Part shown: in pieces, positions 24,916 to 32,516 of the stretch
How the letters are laid out: every line of letters begins with the position of its first letter
Numbering within the stretch: position 1 is the first letter of the stretch
Assembly: GCF_022846435.1 (NCBI RefSeq)
Contig: NZ_AP025627.1
Span: 3,134,001-3,198,000 of the forward strand
DNA length: 64,000 nucleotides
Source: Parageobacillus sp. KH3-4
GTDB lineage: Bacteria; Bacillota; Bacilli; Bacillales; Anoxybacillaceae
Reading direction: 5' to 3'
Notes under the pieces: model-generated
Databases searched by the model: none
Told to the model about the DNA's origin: nothing
Seen by the model: only the letters and a program-made list of their open reading frames with translations
Translations under genes and position numbers: made by a program

Positions 24916-25473
24916 TGTATCGAGCGGTCCTTCCCATTTTGACATGCCTGGGACGACATTCCATACATTCGTAAATCCTTTTTTGGCCAATTTTTGTGCC
25001 GCTAAACCGCTGCGCGTTCCAGTACGGCAAACAACATAAATCGTTTTGTTCTTCGGCAACTCATGGATGCGGTCTTCTAATTCTCCAAGCGGAATCGAAA
25101 TAGCGCCCGGTATATGCCTGAACGCATACTCCGCTGGCTCGCGGACATCTATAATAACCACCGAATCATCCTTTATTTTTTCCGCCAGCTGTTCGTTGGA
25201 AATCACATGGGAATATGTTGCTTCGTCTTTTATCCCATGGTCACTTGCTTTACGAATATAATGTTTTAACACGTTTCCTTCTTCAATCGTTCCTAAGTAT
25301 TGATGGCCGGTACTTTCCGCCCATGCTTGGATATCGGCTTTCGAACCTTTATCGGTTGCCTGTACTTCAAGCACTTGTCCCGGTTGTAAGCCGTTGATCG
25401 CTTTTTTTGCTTTTACAATTGGCATTGGGCAAGATAATCCCTTTGCGTCAACGGTCATGTCCACACGAACCAT
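24904..25473 (-). CDS. TusA-rhodanese fusion sulfurtransferase
   Basis: 189 residues. The N-terminal TusA domain (about 5-72) has the sulfur-carrier cysteine C15 in GLSCPMPIVKAKKA. The C-terminal rhodanese (about 90-185) has active cysteine C149 in VVCRTGTRSG. Fusion of a sulfur carrier to a sulfurtransferase allows persulfide relay within one chain. It is the last gene of the unit 24904-26666, 31 bases after the preceding rhodanese. ATG 25473 follows AAAAGGAGGCATGCAGC. It acts in cytosolic persulfide trafficking (family knowledge). The partner proteins are inferred from the island. Confidence 0.92.
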   Translation of the reverse strand: MVRVDMTVDAKGLSCPMPIVKAKKAINGLQPGQVLEVQATDKGSKADIQAWAESTGHQYLGTIEEGNVLKHYIRKASDHGIKDEATYSHVISNEQLAEKIKDDSVVIIDVREPAEYAFRHIPGAISIPLGELEDRIHELPKNKTIYVVCRTGTRSGLAAQKLAKKGFTNVWNVVPGMSKWEGPLDTAQS

Positions 25474-25504
25474 GCTGCATGCCTCCTTTTGCCGTTTGTT
25501 TTAT

Positions 25505-25801
25505 TTATTCCACAGGTCCTTCCCATTCCAACATGCCGCCAGTCATATTGATCACATGATATCCATGACTTTCCAGCAGTTGGGCTGCGCGCCCGCTTCT
25601 TCCACCCGAACGGCAAACAAGGATATATTCCTTGTTTTTATCTAGCTCATTCATGCGAAATTCGAGCAATCCTAACGGAATATTAATCGCACCAGGGATT
25701 TTCCCAGCCGCTACTTCATCCACTTCACGAACATCGATAATGTTCAGTTGTTTTCCTTCTTGAAGAAGTTTTTCCACTTCTTTTGCTGTTAATTGCTTCA
25801 T
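25505..25801 (-). CDS. Single-domain rhodanese
   Basis: 98-residue cytosolic sulfurtransferase. Active cysteine C63 in LVCRSGGRSG, with IIDVRE near residue 21 and GKIPGAINIPLG before it. ATG 25801 is chosen because GGAGGGG lies seven bases upstream, rather than the preceding TTG. It sits between the membrane rhodanese (18 bases upstream) and TusA-rhodanese genes in the same transcript. Confidence 0.92.
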   Translation of the reverse strand: MKQLTAKEVEKLLQEGKQLNIIDVREVDEVAAGKIPGAINIPLGLLEFRMNELDKNKEYILVCRSGGRSGRAAQLLESHGYHVINMTGGMLEWEGPVE

Positions 25802-25819
25802 CAACGGTCCCCTCCTTTT

Positions 25820-26185
25820 TTATGACCAAGCGTTCATTCCGCCTTTTACGTTCGTTACGTGTTTGAATCCAAGTTTCTTCAATAGTCTGCTGGCTTTTAT
25901 GCTTCGCATTCCGCTTTGGCAAATCACCATCACTTCTTTTTCCTTGGATAATTCATTCGCGCGTTTAGCCAATTCATAAAGCGGAATATTTTTAAATCCG
26001 CGAATATGGTTTGCGCGGAACTCCGCCGGAGTACGTACATCCACATACTGCACATCTTTTTTTCCCAACTCTTTCTTTAGCTCTTCCGGCGTAATCATCC
26101 GTACTCCACGCGGTGGAATGACGCGGATTGCAATAAACCAAGCAAGCAATAGGAACAACACGATATTCATTACTGTTTGTGTCAT
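25820..26185 (-). CDS. Membrane-anchored rhodanese
   Basis: 121 residues. An N-terminal membrane segment (about 5-23, MNIVLFLLLAWFIAIRVIP) anchors a rhodanese domain (30-120) with active cysteine C89 in VICQSGMRS. The arrangement resembles YqhL/YtwF-like membrane sulfurtransferases. Which face the domain is on is inferred to be cytoplasmic, from the basic residues after the helix. ATG 26185 lies 12 bases after the stop of the frameshifted dsrE gene. Confidence 0.9.
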   Translation of the reverse strand: MTQTVMNIVLFLLLAWFIAIRVIPPRGVRMITPEELKKELGKKDVQYVDVRTPAEFRANHIRGFKNIPLYELAKRANELSKEKEVMVICQSGMRSIKASRLLKKLGFKHVTNVKGGMNAWS

Positions 26186-26197
26186 TCGTAATCACCT

Positions 26198-26666
26198 TTA
26201 AATGAATAAGTTTATGTTCCCTTCTGACGCATCCGCCAAATATGTTGCCACTCCAGCAAACTCAATGCCATCGCTCAATTCTTCTGGTTTCAACCCTAAT
26301 AAATCAACGGTCATTTGGCACGCGATTAATTTAACCCCTTGCTCTTTGGCCATTTCGATTAATTGTGGCAGCGGTATTGCGTTATCGTTTGATTAATTTC
26401 GGTCCGATGCCGCCAAAGTTCATGCGTGAAAGCCCCATGCGATCCGCTCCACGCGGCATCATTTTGGCAAACATTTTTTCCAAAAATCCTTTTTTCACTG
26501 GAATATGCGCATCTTTTCGCAATGCGTTTAATCCCCAAAACGTATGGAAAATCGTGACATCATGGTCATAAGCGGCGGCGCCGTTCGCGATGATGTACGC
26601 CGCCATCGCTTTATCGTAGTCGCCGCTAAATAAAATAATCGTTGCTTTTTTCTTTTGTCGTGACAT
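26198..26666 (-). pseudogene. DsrE/DsrF-like sulfur carrier protein, frameshifted
   Basis: ATG 26666 (behind AAAGGAGGGGCTTA) gives MSRQKKKATIILFSGDYDKAM and runs as the DsrE2-like family to GGIGPKLIKR, then stops at 26382. The rest of the family sequence continues in another frame: NAIPLPQLIEMAKEQGVKLI, then ACQMTVDLLGLKPEELSDGIE with its conserved cysteine, and ends NINLFI at 26198. A small deletion near 26390 (where homologs have a short HVMKKH-like stretch) explains the shift. The catalytic cysteine part is thus separated from its start. It is the first gene of the unit behind the operator at 26690. Confidence 0.85.
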
Positions 26667-26689
26667 TAAGCCCCTCCTTTCATATACAT

Positions 26690-26705
26690 ATACCCATATA
26701 GGTAT
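26690..26705 (-). promoter_or_regulatory. CstR-type operator of the dsrE-rhodanese-TusA/rhodanese unit
   Basis: ATACCCATATAGGTAT, 24 bases upstream of the dsrE start codon at 26666. Confidence 0.75.
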
Positions 26706-26721
26706 ATAAAACACTAAAAAA

Positions 26722-26949
26722 TTACCCCTTTCGAATCCAAAACGTCAATACGCCATTTTCTTCTTTCATATCAATAACCGTATGGCCGCTTGCTTTTGCC
26801 CATGCCGGCAAGTCGTTTTTTGATCCTTTATCCGTTGTTTGAATTTCCAGCACTTGCCCTGATGTTAATTCATCCATCGCTTTTTTCGCTCTTACAACCG
26901 GCATTGGACAAGCTAATCCTTTCGCGTCTAACACTTTATTTACATTCAT
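26722..26949 (-). CDS. tusA: TusA family sulfur carrier protein
   Basis: 75-residue stand-alone TusA. Sulfur-carrier cysteine C14 in GLACPMPVVRAKKAM, followed by the usual LEIQTTDKGSKNDLPAWAKASGH. ATG 26949 lies behind AAGGAGGTTGTCCTC. It has its own CstR-like operator (26976-26991). The protein probably passes sulfane sulfur between the rhodaneses and DsrE proteins of the island (inferred). Confidence 0.93.
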   Translation of the reverse strand: MNVNKVLDAKGLACPMPVVRAKKAMDELTSGQVLEIQTTDKGSKNDLPAWAKASGHTVIDMKEENGVLTFWIRKG

Positions 26950-26975
26950 GAGGACAACCTCCTTATCATTTACTA

Positions 26976-26991
26976 TTACCCCTATAGGTAT
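26976..26991 (-). promoter_or_regulatory. CstR-type operator of the tusA unit
   Basis: TTACCCCTATAGGTAT between cstR and tusA. The core CCCCTATAGG is a strong match to the CsoR/CstR-family pattern. Confidence 0.75.
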
Positions 26992-27038
26992 ATTAATGCG
27001 TGTAAAAGGATGTGTCAACCCTTTTTTCAAGAGTTGAC

Positions 27039-27299
27039 TTATCTGCTTTTGACCAATAGTTCTACTGCTTCTTTGACCAAATGTTCCGTTTTTTCTCCTT
27101 TTTCCATGCTTTCGCGGAGGCAATTTTCCAAATTTGTGCTTACAATGACGGCAATGGCGCGGTCCATCGCATTGCGTGCTGCCGATAATTGCGCGACAAC
27201 GCTTTTGCAGTCCTTTCCTTGTTCCATCATGCTGAGCACGCCTTTCACTTGTCCTTCAATCCGTCTTAAGCGGTTTTTGATTTCTTTACTGTATTCCAT
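27039..27299 (-). CDS. cstR: CstR, persulfide-sensing CsoR-family repressor
   Basis: 86-residue all-helical repressor with the family start IKNRLRRIEGQVKGVLSMME. The two thiol positions are C31 (GKDCKSVVAQL) and C60 (STNLENC). The position where copper-sensing CsoR has histidine is asparagine here (N56 in STNLENC region), so the copper site Cys-His-Cys is absent and the pair fits CstR, which forms di- to tetrasulfide links with persulfides. ATG 27299 overlaps the end of the preceding gene by 34 bases. Likely binds the 16-base palindromes at 15363, 24861, 26690, 26976, 27702 and 29755. Confidence 0.9.
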   Translation of the reverse strand: MEYSKEIKNRLRRIEGQVKGVLSMMEQGKDCKSVVAQLSAARNAMDRAIAVIVSTNLENCLRESMEKGEKTEHLVKEAVELLVKSR

Positions 27300-27658
27300 T
27301 TTTCATTTCCCCTTTCTCGACAAGGACAATGGATGATTGAATAGCTTCGTACATCAAAACCGTGGCGTTGTAAAAAGCGTATGCCTAAATTTTTTTCGAT
27401 TTCATCGTTTGCAATAAGATGAATCGATTTGCTCGGAATAGTAGAAAAATGTCGTTTTAAATAAGCATACGGAATATGAAGCGAATTAGCAATAAGCGGC
27501 TCTGTTGTTTCGTTATAATCGCGAATATCCAACACAACCATATCCTGGATTCGTTTATCGGCTATATCTATGCATGGAACACCGCTTACCGGATAATAAC
27601 GGCGGTATAACGCTGCGAATAATAAACCGAAAACAATAATCAGGCCAATGATATACAA
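27266..27658 (-). CDS. Membrane-anchored rhodanese-like protein without the active cysteine
   Basis: About 130 residues if TTG 27658 is the start (AGGTGAT seven bases upstream); ATG 27679 is possible but has no ribosome site. A membrane segment near the N-terminus (IIGLIIVFGLLFAALY) is followed by a degenerate rhodanese: VVLDIRDYNE, NSLHIPYAYLKRHFS, then HLIANDEIEKNLGIRFLQRHGF. Where rhodaneses have the catalytic Cys the sequence has IANDE, so sulfur transfer is unlikely. Two other cysteines (HCPC) sit near the C-terminus. It overlaps cstR by 34 bases, behind the operator at 27702. Possible regulatory or scaffold role (inferred). Confidence 0.75.
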   Translation of the reverse strand: MYIIGLIIVFGLLFAALYRRYYPVSGVPCIDIADKRIQDMVVLDIRDYNETTEPLIANSLHIPYAYLKRHFSTIPSKSIHLIANDEIEKNLGIRFLQRHGFDVRSYSIIHCPCRERGNEKWNTVKKSKTA

Positions 27659-27701
27659 ATGGCGATCACCTCGCTCCATCGCTGTTGTCTTCTATTATTA
27701 T

Positions 27702-27717
27702 ATACCCTTATAGGTAT
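27702..27717 (-). promoter_or_regulatory. CstR-type operator, cstR autoregulation
   Basis: ATACCCTTATAGGTAT, 44 bases upstream of the TTG start of the first gene of the cstR unit. Confidence 0.75.
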
Positions 27718-27734
27718 ATTGGCAAGTGTTTTAT

Positions 27735-27806
27735 TTAACGCTTTTCTTTTCGCTTCGGATCTAATAATTTTTCCGCCTTTTCCGGATGAAAACGATGCCC
27801 TTCCAT
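27735..27806 (-). pseudogene. N-terminal remnant of a class I SAM methyltransferase gene
   Basis: ATG 27806 encodes MEGHRFHPEKAEKLLDPKRK and stops after 23 codons at 27735. From memory, this is how some Bacillaceae UbiE-like methyltransferases begin (HRFxPEKAxKLLDPKR). The rest of the gene is missing. A weak AGAGAGG ribosome site precedes it. It lies between the bidirectional terminator and the cstR promoter. It may be a deletion scar, or just possibly a translated short peptide. Confidence 0.5.
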
Positions 27807-27847
27807 TTATAACCTCTCTTGCATCTTTCTTTAATGGTTATTATAAT

Positions 27848-27882
27848 CAAAAAGCTTCGGAATCCATAATCCGAAGCTTTTT
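27848..27882. terminator. Bidirectional terminator after the persulfide dioxygenase gene
   Basis: AAAAAGCTTCGGA-N8-TCCGAAGCTTTTT, T runs on both strands. It ends the 27898-29694 unit. Confidence 0.88.
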
Positions 27883-27897
27883 CCTGCTGATACGTTT

Positions 27898-29028
27898 TTA
27901 GCGAACCGCACAACGGTTTGGACCGATTTCCATTTCCCGTTGTTGTTCTTCATCTGGTTGAATTTTTCCCATATTCGTTTGGCGTATTTCTTGATAAGCA
28001 TTAGGCTGCGGCGGTAAATTTTCCGTTACTGTTTTACGGAATTCTTCCTCATTCGAAATATTGAGACCGTGATTTTGTCGATAAAGCACACTTAATTTTT
28101 CTGCCACACTGCCATCTTCGTTCATTTCTTTTACCGTCATAAAATGAGCTGGAAGCACAATTAAGTCATCCACTAATTGTTTGTAGCGCCCGTAAAGCGT
28201 TTGGCGCAAATCGCTTACCCAATCTTGCGCTTTTCCTGCCAAATCCGGACGCCCAATCGAATCGATAAACAAAATATCTCCTGTTAATAAATATTGTTCA
28301 TCGACGATAAACGACGTGCTTCCAATCGTATGACCAGGAGAATATAATGCTTCTATTGTCACATTTCCAACTTGGATACGGTCACCATCTTGAATTGGCG
28401 TATAATCAAACATTACTTCTTCCGCATCTTTCGGCGGCAAATAATAGGTTGCCCCAACTTTTTCTGCCAATTTTCTTCCACCAGAAATATGGTCGGCATG
28501 AAGATGCGTATCGATCACATGTTTAATCGTAATGTTGTGCTGAGACGCAAAATCAATATACGTATCAATCATTCGATTCGCATCGATAATGGCTCCTTCT
28601 CCGCTTGATTCCACCAAATAAGACAAACACCCTTTACCAAGACGAACAAACTGATAAATGGTTCCTCGACCTTGCAATTCACCAATTTTTATTGGTTCTA
28701 AATGTTCGCTCCATGCTTTCATGCCGCCTTTTACGGAATACACGCGCGAAAATCCCGCTTCCGATAACCGTTCGGCAACAAACATGGAAGAACCGCCTTT
28801 CGCGCAAATGACATAAATTGCAGTGTTTTTGTCTTCTGGCAATCGATCAAGATATCCTTCCATGCCGTCTAGTGCTTCAAAGTACGGAATATTCATGATT
28901 TCTACATTCTTTCCTTCAATTTTCCAATCATCGAATTCTCCTTTATTGCGTACGTCAAGAATGAACAGCTTCTCACCATTAATGATTTTGGAAGCAAGTT
29001 CTTTTACAGTAATTACTTTTACTGACAT
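27898..29028 (-). CDS. Rhodanese-persulfide dioxygenase fusion (ETHE1-like metallo-beta-lactamase fold)
   Basis: 376 residues from ATG 29028 behind GGAGGGAATCGGT. An N-terminal rhodanese (about 5-108) has active cysteine C75 in VICAKGGSS. It is followed by a metallo-beta-lactamase-fold persulfide dioxygenase domain (about 120-330) with metal ligands H155, H157, D159 and H160 in THLHADH, a later SPGHTIGS histidine and TGDILF aspartate. The enzyme family oxidises low-molecular-weight persulfides to sulfite, and the rhodanese can move sulfur to or from thiosulfate. CstB of Staphylococcus has the reverse domain order. It overlaps slightly with the glutaredoxin gene's downstream region and is last in its unit. 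Confidence 0.92.
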   Translation of the reverse strand: MSVKVITVKELASKIINGEKLFILDVRNKGEFDDWKIEGKNVEIMNIPYFEALDGMEGYLDRLPEDKNTAIYVICAKGGSSMFVAERLSEAGFSRVYSVKGGMKAWSEHLEPIKIGELQGRGTIYQFVRLGKGCLSYLVESSGEGAIIDANRMIDTYIDFASQHNITIKHVIDTHLHADHISGGRKLAEKVGATYYLPPKDAEEVMFDYTPIQDGDRIQVGNVTIEALYSPGHTIGSTSFIVDEQYLLTGDILFIDSIGRPDLAGKAQDWVSDLRQTLYGRYKQLVDDLIVLPAHFMTVKEMNEDGSVAEKLSVLYRQNHGLNISNEEEFRKTVTENLPPQPNAYQEIRQTNMGKIQPDEEQQREMEIGPNRCAVR

Positions 29029-29054
29029 ACCGATTCCCTCCTTTCCACGTCTCA

Positions 29055-29288
29055 TCAACGTTGTAGCAATTGCATGATGGCGTTCGGGTCAAATCCGATC
29101 ACCCATTGGCCATCAATTTCGATTTGCGGCACTCCGATTTGCCCCGTTGTTTCAACAAGTTTCCGGGCCGCGATAGGGTCCCGCTGCACGTTTACTTCCT
29201 CAAACGGAACGCCTTGCTCACGTAAAAAGTTTTTCACCATTACGCAATACGGACATGTTGTTGTCGTATATACCGTAACTCGTTTCAT
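29055..29288 (-). CDS. Glutaredoxin-like protein
   Basis: 77 residues with the CPYC active site (C12-C15) and cis-proline region GVPQIEIDG, then [14 protein letters not shown] 29288 is chosen because AATGGAGG lies seven bases upstream; an ATG two codons earlier is too close. It is between the DsrE and the persulfide dioxygenase genes in the unit behind the operator at 29755. It probably reduces persulfide or mixed-disulfide intermediates (inferred). Confidence 0.9.
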   Translation of the reverse strand: MKRVTVYTTTTCPYCVMVKNFLREQGVPFEEVNVQRDPIAARKLVETTGQIGVPQIEIDGQWVIGFDPNAIMQLLQR

Positions 29289-29301
29289 TTTCATTCCTCC
29301 A

Positions 29302-29694
29302 TTAGAATGCCAACGTAATGTCGGCGTCTTTCGCAAAGTTTAAAAACGTTGCCGCTCCAGCGACTTCAATTCCATCGACAAATTGATCTTTGTCAAGACC
29401 CATGACATCCATCGTCATTTGGCACGCAATCAGTTTCACCCCTAATTCTTGCGCCATTTTTAAAAGTTCTCCAATCGAAGGAACATTCGCATTTTGAAGT
29501 CCTTCTTGAAAATGCTCTTTTCCTTCTGGAAGCGGTAAGTTTTTATGTGCTTCTTTATGAATGAGATTCAATCCTTCAAATGTGAAGAAAATGCCTACTT
29601 CTGCCTCTGATGCTGCTGCCGCTGTGGCAATATTGAATACTTTGTATGCGTCAAATACACTACCGTTGGCTGCGATAATCGCCACTTTCATCAT
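29302..29694 (-). CDS. DsrE/DsrF family sulfur-transfer protein
   Basis: 130-residue protein with the conserved cysteine C91 in KLIACQMTMDVMGL. The N-terminal strand-loop (KVAIIAANGSVFDAYKVF) and the FFTFEGLNLI segment are typical of DsrE2/YrkE-like carriers. ATG 29694 follows GGGGGAATTC. It is the first gene of the unit dsrE-grx-persulfide dioxygenase. An intact counterpart of the frameshifted dsrE at 26198-26666, although the two sequences differ. Confidence 0.9.
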   Translation of the reverse strand: MMKVAIIAANGSVFDAYKVFNIATAAAASEAEVGIFFTFEGLNLIHKEAHKNLPLPEGKEHFQEGLQNANVPSIGELLKMAQELGVKLIACQMTMDVMGLDKDQFVDGIEVAGAATFLNFAKDADITLAF

Positions 29695-29754
29695 GAATTC
29701 CCCCTTGTTTTTTTCTCGTTCATAGTTTTTGCAAAACGAAATTTTTATTTACGT

Positions 29755-29770
29755 ATACATGTATGGGTAT
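29755..29770 (-). promoter_or_regulatory. CstR-type operator of the dsrE-grx-persulfide dioxygenase unit
   Basis: ATACATGTATGGGTAT, 61 bases upstream of the dsrE start. Its left arm is the least conserved of the set. Confidence 0.6.
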
Positions 29771-29825
29771 TTAGTACAATTCTTATAGTAATCGATTTTT
29801 CCATCAATGTCAACAAACAAATATA

Positions 29826-29857
29826 AAAAAGCCGAGCAGGAAGCCTCCTACTCGGCT
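29826..29857 (-). terminator. Terminator of the cytochrome bd operon
   Basis: On the minus strand GCCGAGTAGG-AGGCTT-CCTGCTCGGC then TTTTTTAT. It overlaps the cydS stop codon. Confidence 0.85.
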
Positions 29858-29946
29858 TGCTTGTCTTTCAGCCCCGCCCAAAACGCAGCAACTACAGACA
29901 ACGCCACAACGAGAATTGGTGCATACATAAGCAAAAACGTTTGCAT
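29848..29946 (-). CDS. cydS: CydS, small third subunit of cytochrome bd oxidase
   Basis: 32-residue single-helix protein starting MQTFLLMYAPILVVAL and ending GLKDKQAE. From memory it is nearly identical to CydS, the small subunit seen in the Geobacillus thermodenitrificans bd oxidase structure. ATG 29946 lies seven bases behind GGGAGG and 13 bases after the cydB stop, which makes translation from the cyd transcript likely. It contributes one helix next to CydA, near the heme sites (family knowledge). Confidence 0.92.
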   Translation of the reverse strand: MQTFLLMYAPILVVALSVVAAFWAGLKDKQAE

Positions 29947-29959
29947 CGCATTTCCTCCC

Positions 29960-30973
29960 TTATAATTGTCCTTTTACGTATTTTTTGTTGAACAAAAACA
30001 ATTTTAATAACAAGTACAACGATGGAATAAGCAAGAAAAATCCCGCGATGAACGCGATAATCAGCGAGATCGCCATCGCTTTATTTGTAAATCCGTCGTA
30101 AATCGTTAAGTATGGATACAACAAATACGGATAGTGAGAAACACCGTACGCGTAAAACGCAAACGCGTATTGCATTACTAAGCTAACAAACGCCCAGCCG
30201 TAACGTTTCTTTTTCCATAACAAATAAATGGTGATCACGAAAAATACAAAAGAAACGATAAACATCCAAGCGATGTTGAACATGTTGCTATAATGCTCCG
30301 GATTATGGTGGCGCAGCTGATAAATGATAAGAAGCGCCGATAAAATCGTCGGCCCGCTCCAACTTAATGCGTATTTTCGCAATAGTTCGCGCGCCTTCAT
30401 ATCCCCTGCTTCATTGGCGTAATACGTCAAGAATGTAGCGGAAATATAAAGGACGCTCGTAATGCTTAACAGCACAATACTCCAAGTAAGCGGGCTGACA
30501 AACAGCTCTTTATATAACAGGGTGAGAGTTTGCCCGCTTTTCTCGACAAATCCTCCTTCGGAAATAGTCAACACGATCGATAATGACGCTGGAATAAATA
30601 GCCCTGTTAGCCCGTAGGCAAGCAAATACCAATTCCTTTCTGTCCTGCCATACGTATGAAACGCATAATACGACCCGCGAATCGCCAAAAGCACAATGGC
30701 AATGCTGGCAGGAACGAGCAAAATCGAGCCGTAATAATACGCTGTTTTCGGGAAAAATCCAACGATTCCAACGAAGAAAAAGACAAGAAACACGTTCGTT
30801 ACTTCCCATACCGGGGAAAGATAACGCTGGATGATTTTATGCAAAATATGCTTTTTCTTCGCAATATCGCTGTATGCGCTGAAAAACCCGGCGCCAAAAT
30901 CAATCGATGCAACGATGACATATCCGAATAAAAACAACCATAAGACAGATATGCCTATAATTTCTAATGTCAT
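29960..30973 (-). CDS. cydB: Cytochrome bd menaquinol oxidase, subunit II
   Basis: 337-residue membrane protein with eight to nine helices. ISVLWLFLFGYVIVASIDFGAGFFSAY at the start is the subunit II signature, followed by SPVWEVTNVFLVFFFVGIVGFFP. It partners CydA in the terminal oxidase that reduces oxygen to water at high affinity. ATG 30973 overlaps the cydA stop by one base (TAATG), giving translational coupling. Confidence 0.93.
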   Translation of the reverse strand: MTLEIIGISVLWLFLFGYVIVASIDFGAGFFSAYSDIAKKKHILHKIIQRYLSPVWEVTNVFLVFFFVGIVGFFPKTAYYYGSILLVPASIAIVLLAIRGSYYAFHTYGRTERNWYLLAYGLTGLFIPASLSIVLTISEGGFVEKSGQTLTLLYKELFVSPLTWSIVLLSITSVLYISATFLTYYANEAGDMKARELLRKYALSWSGPTILSALLIIYQLRHHNPEHYSNMFNIAWMFIVSFVFFVITIYLLWKKKRYGWAFVSLVMQYAFAFYAYGVSHYPYLLYPYLTIYDGFTNKAMAISLIIAFIAGFFLLIPSLYLLLKLFLFNKKYVKGQL

Positions 30974-32319
30974 TAAGATACTCCCCCCTGTTCAAGAGAG
31001 CGTTCCGCCAACTCTTTTTCCACCGGATTTTTTCGGAACATATTGATCAACACTGTGACACTTGCAATTCCTAAAATAAGATACAAAATCGAAAAAACAA
31101 CAAGCATCGTATCTACATTCCCCGATGATGTTGCCGCTTCCGCCGTTTTCATATAGCCGCGCAAAATCCATGGCTGCCGGCCGACCTCAGCGAGGTACCA
31201 GCCCAACTCAATTGCCAGCATTGAAAGCGGACCTGCAGCGACAAGCAACGCCAAAAACGGCTTGCTCATAATCCATTTCCATTTCAATTGTTTTCCAAGC
31301 CAATAAATCGCCGATACAATCGTAAGTAAAATTCCGATCGTAACCATTAAATCGAATAAATAATGGATATAAAGCGGCGGTATTTCATCTTTTGGAAATT
31401 CATTTAGCCCTTTCACTTCTGCGCCCGGGTGATTATGCGCCAAAATGCTTAACGCATATGGAATTTCGATTGCATTTTTAACATTGTTGTTTTCGTCTAA
31501 CGTGCCGAACATCACAAGCGGCGCATGGGTGCTCGTTTCAAAATGCCATTCCGCCGCCGCTAATTTTTCCGGTTGATATTCCGCTAAAAATTTTCCCGAC
31601 AAATCACCGACAAGCGCGCTCGCGAACGAAAAAATAAAAGCTGTCTTCACCGTTAAATACAGCGCTTTTTTGTGATAAATATGGCGGTTGCCCCGCAGTA
31701 AATGCCAAGCAGCGATGGACGCCAAGATAAAAGCGGAAGTCATATAAGCGGTCGTTAATACGTGCGCCACTTTTGTCGGCGTCGCTGGATTAAACATTGC
31801 GGCAAGCGGCTCGATATTCGTGATGACACCGTCTTTCAACTCAAAACCTTGCGGGGTATTCATAAATGCGTTCACCATCGTAATAAACATTGCCGAAGCC
31901 GAAGAACCGATCGCCACCGGAATCAATAGCAATAAATGTTTCTTCTGGTTTTCAAACCGGTCCCACGTATATAAATAAATGCCAAGGAAAATCGCTTCAA
32001 AAAAGAAGGCAAACGTCTCCATAAACAACGGCAAGCTGATGACTTGGCCTGCAAGTTGCATAAAGTTCGGCCACAGCAATGACAGCTGCAACCCGATCGC
32101 TGTTCCTGTCACGACACCTACCGCTACTGTAATAACGAAACCGCGCGTCCATCTTCGCGCAAGTAAAATGTAATGTTCATCATTTTTCCGAATCCCCACC
32201 CATTGGGCAATCGCAATCATCAACGGAACGCCGACACCAATCGTTGCAAAAATAATATGAAACGTTAACGTTAATTCGGTTAACAGCCGGCTGAACATCA
32301 CCGGATCATATTCCCACAT
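30973..32319 (-). CDS. cydA: Cytochrome bd menaquinol oxidase, subunit I
   Basis: 448 residues from ATG 32319, eight bases behind AGGAGG; the GTG two codons earlier is only two bases from that site. A heme ligand histidine is H21 (TLTFHIIFATIG). The quinol-oxidation loop and GSSASAMFITMVNAFMNTPQGF segment are typical. The subunit carries hemes b558, b595 and d and oxidises menaquinol. The short Q-loop is that of Gram-positive CydA (family knowledge). It follows a 30-residue membrane protein gene by nine bases and is followed by cydB and cydS. The Rex-like site at 32517-32534 suggests induction when NADH/NAD+ rises or oxygen falls. Confidence 0.95.
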   Translation of the reverse strand: MWEYDPVMFSRLLTELTLTFHIIFATIGVGVPLMIAIAQWVGIRKNDEHYILLARRWTRGFVITVAVGVVTGTAIGLQLSLLWPNFMQLAGQVISLPLFMETFAFFFEAIFLGIYLYTWDRFENQKKHLLLLIPVAIGSSASAMFITMVNAFMNTPQGFELKDGVITNIEPLAAMFNPATPTKVAHVLTTAYMTSAFILASIAAWHLLRGNRHIYHKKALYLTVKTAFIFSFASALVGDLSGKFLAEYQPEKLAAAEWHFETSTHAPLVMFGTLDENNNVKNAIEIPYALSILAHNHPGAEVKGLNEFPKDEIPPLYIHYLFDLMVTIGILLTIVSAIYWLGKQLKWKWIMSKPFLALLVAAGPLSMLAIELGWYLAEVGRQPWILRGYMKTAEAATSSGNVDTMLVVFSILYLILGIASVTVLINMFRKNPVEKELAERSLEQGGVS

Positions 32320-32334
32320 CGCCACATCCTCCTT

Positions 32335-32427
32335 TTATGAAAACAGTCTGCCAACCATCGACAGAAGCATAATAAACGCAACTAAAAAACTAACCATCAC
32401 CAGCCATTTTTCTTGACGCTTCCACAC
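32335..32427 (-). CDS. 30-residue single-helix membrane protein, first gene of the cyd operon
   Basis: GTG 32427 lies eight bases behind AAAGGAGGA and encodes MWKRQEKWLVMVSFLVAFIM followed by LLSMVGRLFS. A basic, amphipathic start precedes one hydrophobic helix, like small respiratory-complex subunits. The stop is nine bases before the cydA ribosome site region. I do not recognise it as a named family. Its place between the Rex-like operator and cydA suggests it is always made with the oxidase. A longer upstream frame to 32646 crosses the promoter and is rejected. Confidence 0.75.
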   Translation of the reverse strand: MWKRQEKWLVMVSFLVAFIMLLSMVGRLFS

Positions 32428-32516
32428 AGTTTTTCCTCCTTTAATTTCTCTTGCATTTATTACTTTATCAACAAATAATGAGGAAATAGCAAAATAACTT
32501 TGACAAGATGGTGAAT

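Noticed and set aside
27039-27299. Copper-responsive CsoR
   Set aside because: The Cys-His-Cys copper site is missing its histidine, and the surrounding genes are sulfur, not copper, genes.
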